Source: Bacteroides sp.
GTDB lineage: Bacteria; Bacillota; Clostridia; Lachnospirales; Lachnospiraceae
Length of the DNA: 64,000 nucleotides
NCBI GenBank assembly: GCA_023666705.1
Contig: JAMPBO010000003.1
Coordinates: 1 to 64,000, forward strand
Direction of reading: 5' to 3'
Part shown: piece by piece, positions 63,206 through 64,000 of the stretch
How the letters are laid out: each line of letters opens with the position of its first letter
Numbering within the stretch: the first letter of the stretch is position 1
The notes under the pieces: model-generated
What the model was told of the DNA's origin: nothing
What the model saw: the letters and a program-made list of their open reading frames with translations, nothing else
The model's database searches: none
Program-made: the position numbers and the translations under genes

Positions 63206-64000
63206 ATGGCAAACTATGTATTTGGTGTAGATATTGGCGGAACAACGGTAAAGATTGGATTGTTTACCGTAGACGGTGTTCTTACAGACAAATGGGAGAT
63301 AACGACAAGGGTTGACGAAGGCGGAAAATATATTTTGGGAGATATCGCTTCTTCCATAGAGGACAAGCTTGCAGAAAAGGATATATCAAAGGCTGACGTT
63401 GCAGGTATCGGTATGGGTGTTCCGGGACCGGTCAAGGAGGATGGAACGGTATTAAAGTGCGTAAACCTTGGATGGGGCATTTTCAATGTTGCGGAGGAAC
63501 TGTCAAGTATTACCAGTCTTCCCGTTAAGGCAGGAAATGATGCAAATATGGCTGCACTTGGCGAGATGTGGCAGGGGGGTGGCAAAGGTTATACCAACAT
63601 TGTCATGGTTACGCTTGGTACAGGTGTCGGTGGTGGTATTATCATAAACGGTAAAATGCTTTCCGGTGTAAACGGTGCAGGCGGCGAAATCGGACATATT
63701 CAGGTTAATGAGGATGAGTCTGAGGTTTGTGGCTGCGGACGCAAAGGATGTCTGGAGCAATATACATCTGCAACCGGTATCGTAAGATCTGCAAACATAG
63801 CATTAAATAATACGGAAAAACCGTCAAGCCTTAGAAATTTGCAGTATGTCTCATCAAAGGAGATTTTTGACGCAGCACAAAGCGGTGATGAGCTTGCAGC
63901 ACAGCTTGTTGAAAACCACGGCAAATGTCTCGGTAAGGCATTGGCACAGATTGCATGTGTTGTTGACCCTGAGGTATTTGTTATCGGCGGCGGAGTTTCA
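63206..64000 (+). CDS. glcK: ROK family glucokinase (partial, runs off the window)
   Basis: At least 265 residues; the 3' end lies outside the window. ROK signatures: DIGGTTVKIGLFT (phosphate-binding), GIGMGVPGPV, NDANMAALGEMW, TLGTGVGGGIIINGK, NGAGGEIGHI and the zinc motif CGCGRKGCLEQYTS. GAGGATTAT precedes the ATG. Phosphorylates glucose to glucose-6-phosphate; glucose specificity is inferred, since some ROK members are kinases for other sugars. Confidence 0.92.
   Translation, partial: MANYVFGVDIGGTTVKIGLFTVDGVLTDKWEITTRVDEGGKYILGDIASSIEDKLAEKDISKADVAGIGMGVPGPVKEDGTVLKCVNLGWGIFNVAEELSSITSLPVKAGNDANMAALGEMWQGGGKGYTNIVMVTLGTGVGGGIIINGKMLSGVNGAGGEIGHIQVNEDESEVCGCGRKGCLEQYTSATGIVRSANIALNNTEKPSSLRNLQYVSSKEIFDAAQSGDELAAQLVENHGKCLGKALAQIACVVDPEVFVIGGGVS

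Noticed and set aside
1-64000. CRISPR arrays, prophage modules, tRNA and rRNA genes
   Set aside because: No regularly spaced direct repeats, phage structural genes or RNA gene signatures were found on either strand.

Overview
The window looks like chromosomal DNA of an AT-rich anaerobic Firmicute, most probably a Lachnospiraceae-type member of the Clostridia. Supporting genes are a PPi-type phosphofructokinase, a four-subunit 2-oxoacid:ferredoxin oxidoreductase, GlgC/GlgD, HPr kinase, SpoVG, SpoIID-like and SpoIID-era spore-style proteins, a CarD-like regulator, DUF951 and DUF4250 proteins, a T-box in front of pheST, and strong AGGAGG ribosome binding sites with sigma-A-type promoters. No rRNA or tRNA gene, CRISPR array, prophage or complete insertion sequence was seen.

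Layout. 1-2.3 kb: a dispersed repeat, then a strongly promoted two-gene membrane unit ending in a GH25 (lysozyme-like) domain that has lost its catalytic acids. 2.3-12.7 kb: PPi-phosphofructokinase, a probable 6S RNA, a SpoIID-like protein, YihY, glyA, ftsH, a YfbR-type nucleotidase, DAHP synthase, a CBS protein and a 58-residue DUF951 protein. 12.9-19.7 kb: CarD-like regulator, AI-2E family permease, a degenerate CbiE/CbiT-like protein, DUF4250, leuS, and an opposing cluster of Asn-rich and Cys-rich small proteins. 19.8-29.7 kb: a membrane protein, Phe T-box, pheS-pheT, queA, a membrane-anchored glycerophosphodiesterase, M18 aminopeptidase and an SGNH hydrolase. 29.8-33.1 kb: a MacB-like ABC exporter with an elaborate promoter/leader. 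33.2-37.9 kb: a protein of unknown role, a hydrogenase-like/HD-GYP fusion overlapping aroA, and a very long hairpin. 38-45 kb: accessory-looking block with an Rpn nuclease, the second copy of the dispersed repeat, a hybrid sensor kinase overlapping a solute-binding lipoprotein, and a membrane-anchored MutS-like ATPase. 45-53 kb: a large unknown protein, uvrC, YqeG phosphatase, porCDAB. 53-64 kb: zinc-ribbon membrane pair, aconitase-family hydratase, NfeD-SPFH pair, glgC-glgD-spoVG-hprK and the start of a ROK glucokinase.

How the genes fit together. The right end is a carbon-storage and sugar-signalling block (glycogen precursor synthesis, HPr kinase, glucokinase) that complements the fermentative glycolysis implied by PPi-phosphofructokinase and pyruvate:ferredoxin oxidoreductase. 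Two loci look like unconventional sensors: the hydrogenase-like/HD-GYP fusion (which keeps the four H-cluster cysteines but not the proton-relay cysteine) and the hybrid kinase translationally coupled to a solute-binding lipoprotein with no permease. These, the pseudo-GH25 membrane pair and the degenerate CbiE/CbiT-like protein are the best candidates for undescribed biology here. All function calls were made by reading sequence only; no database search was run.
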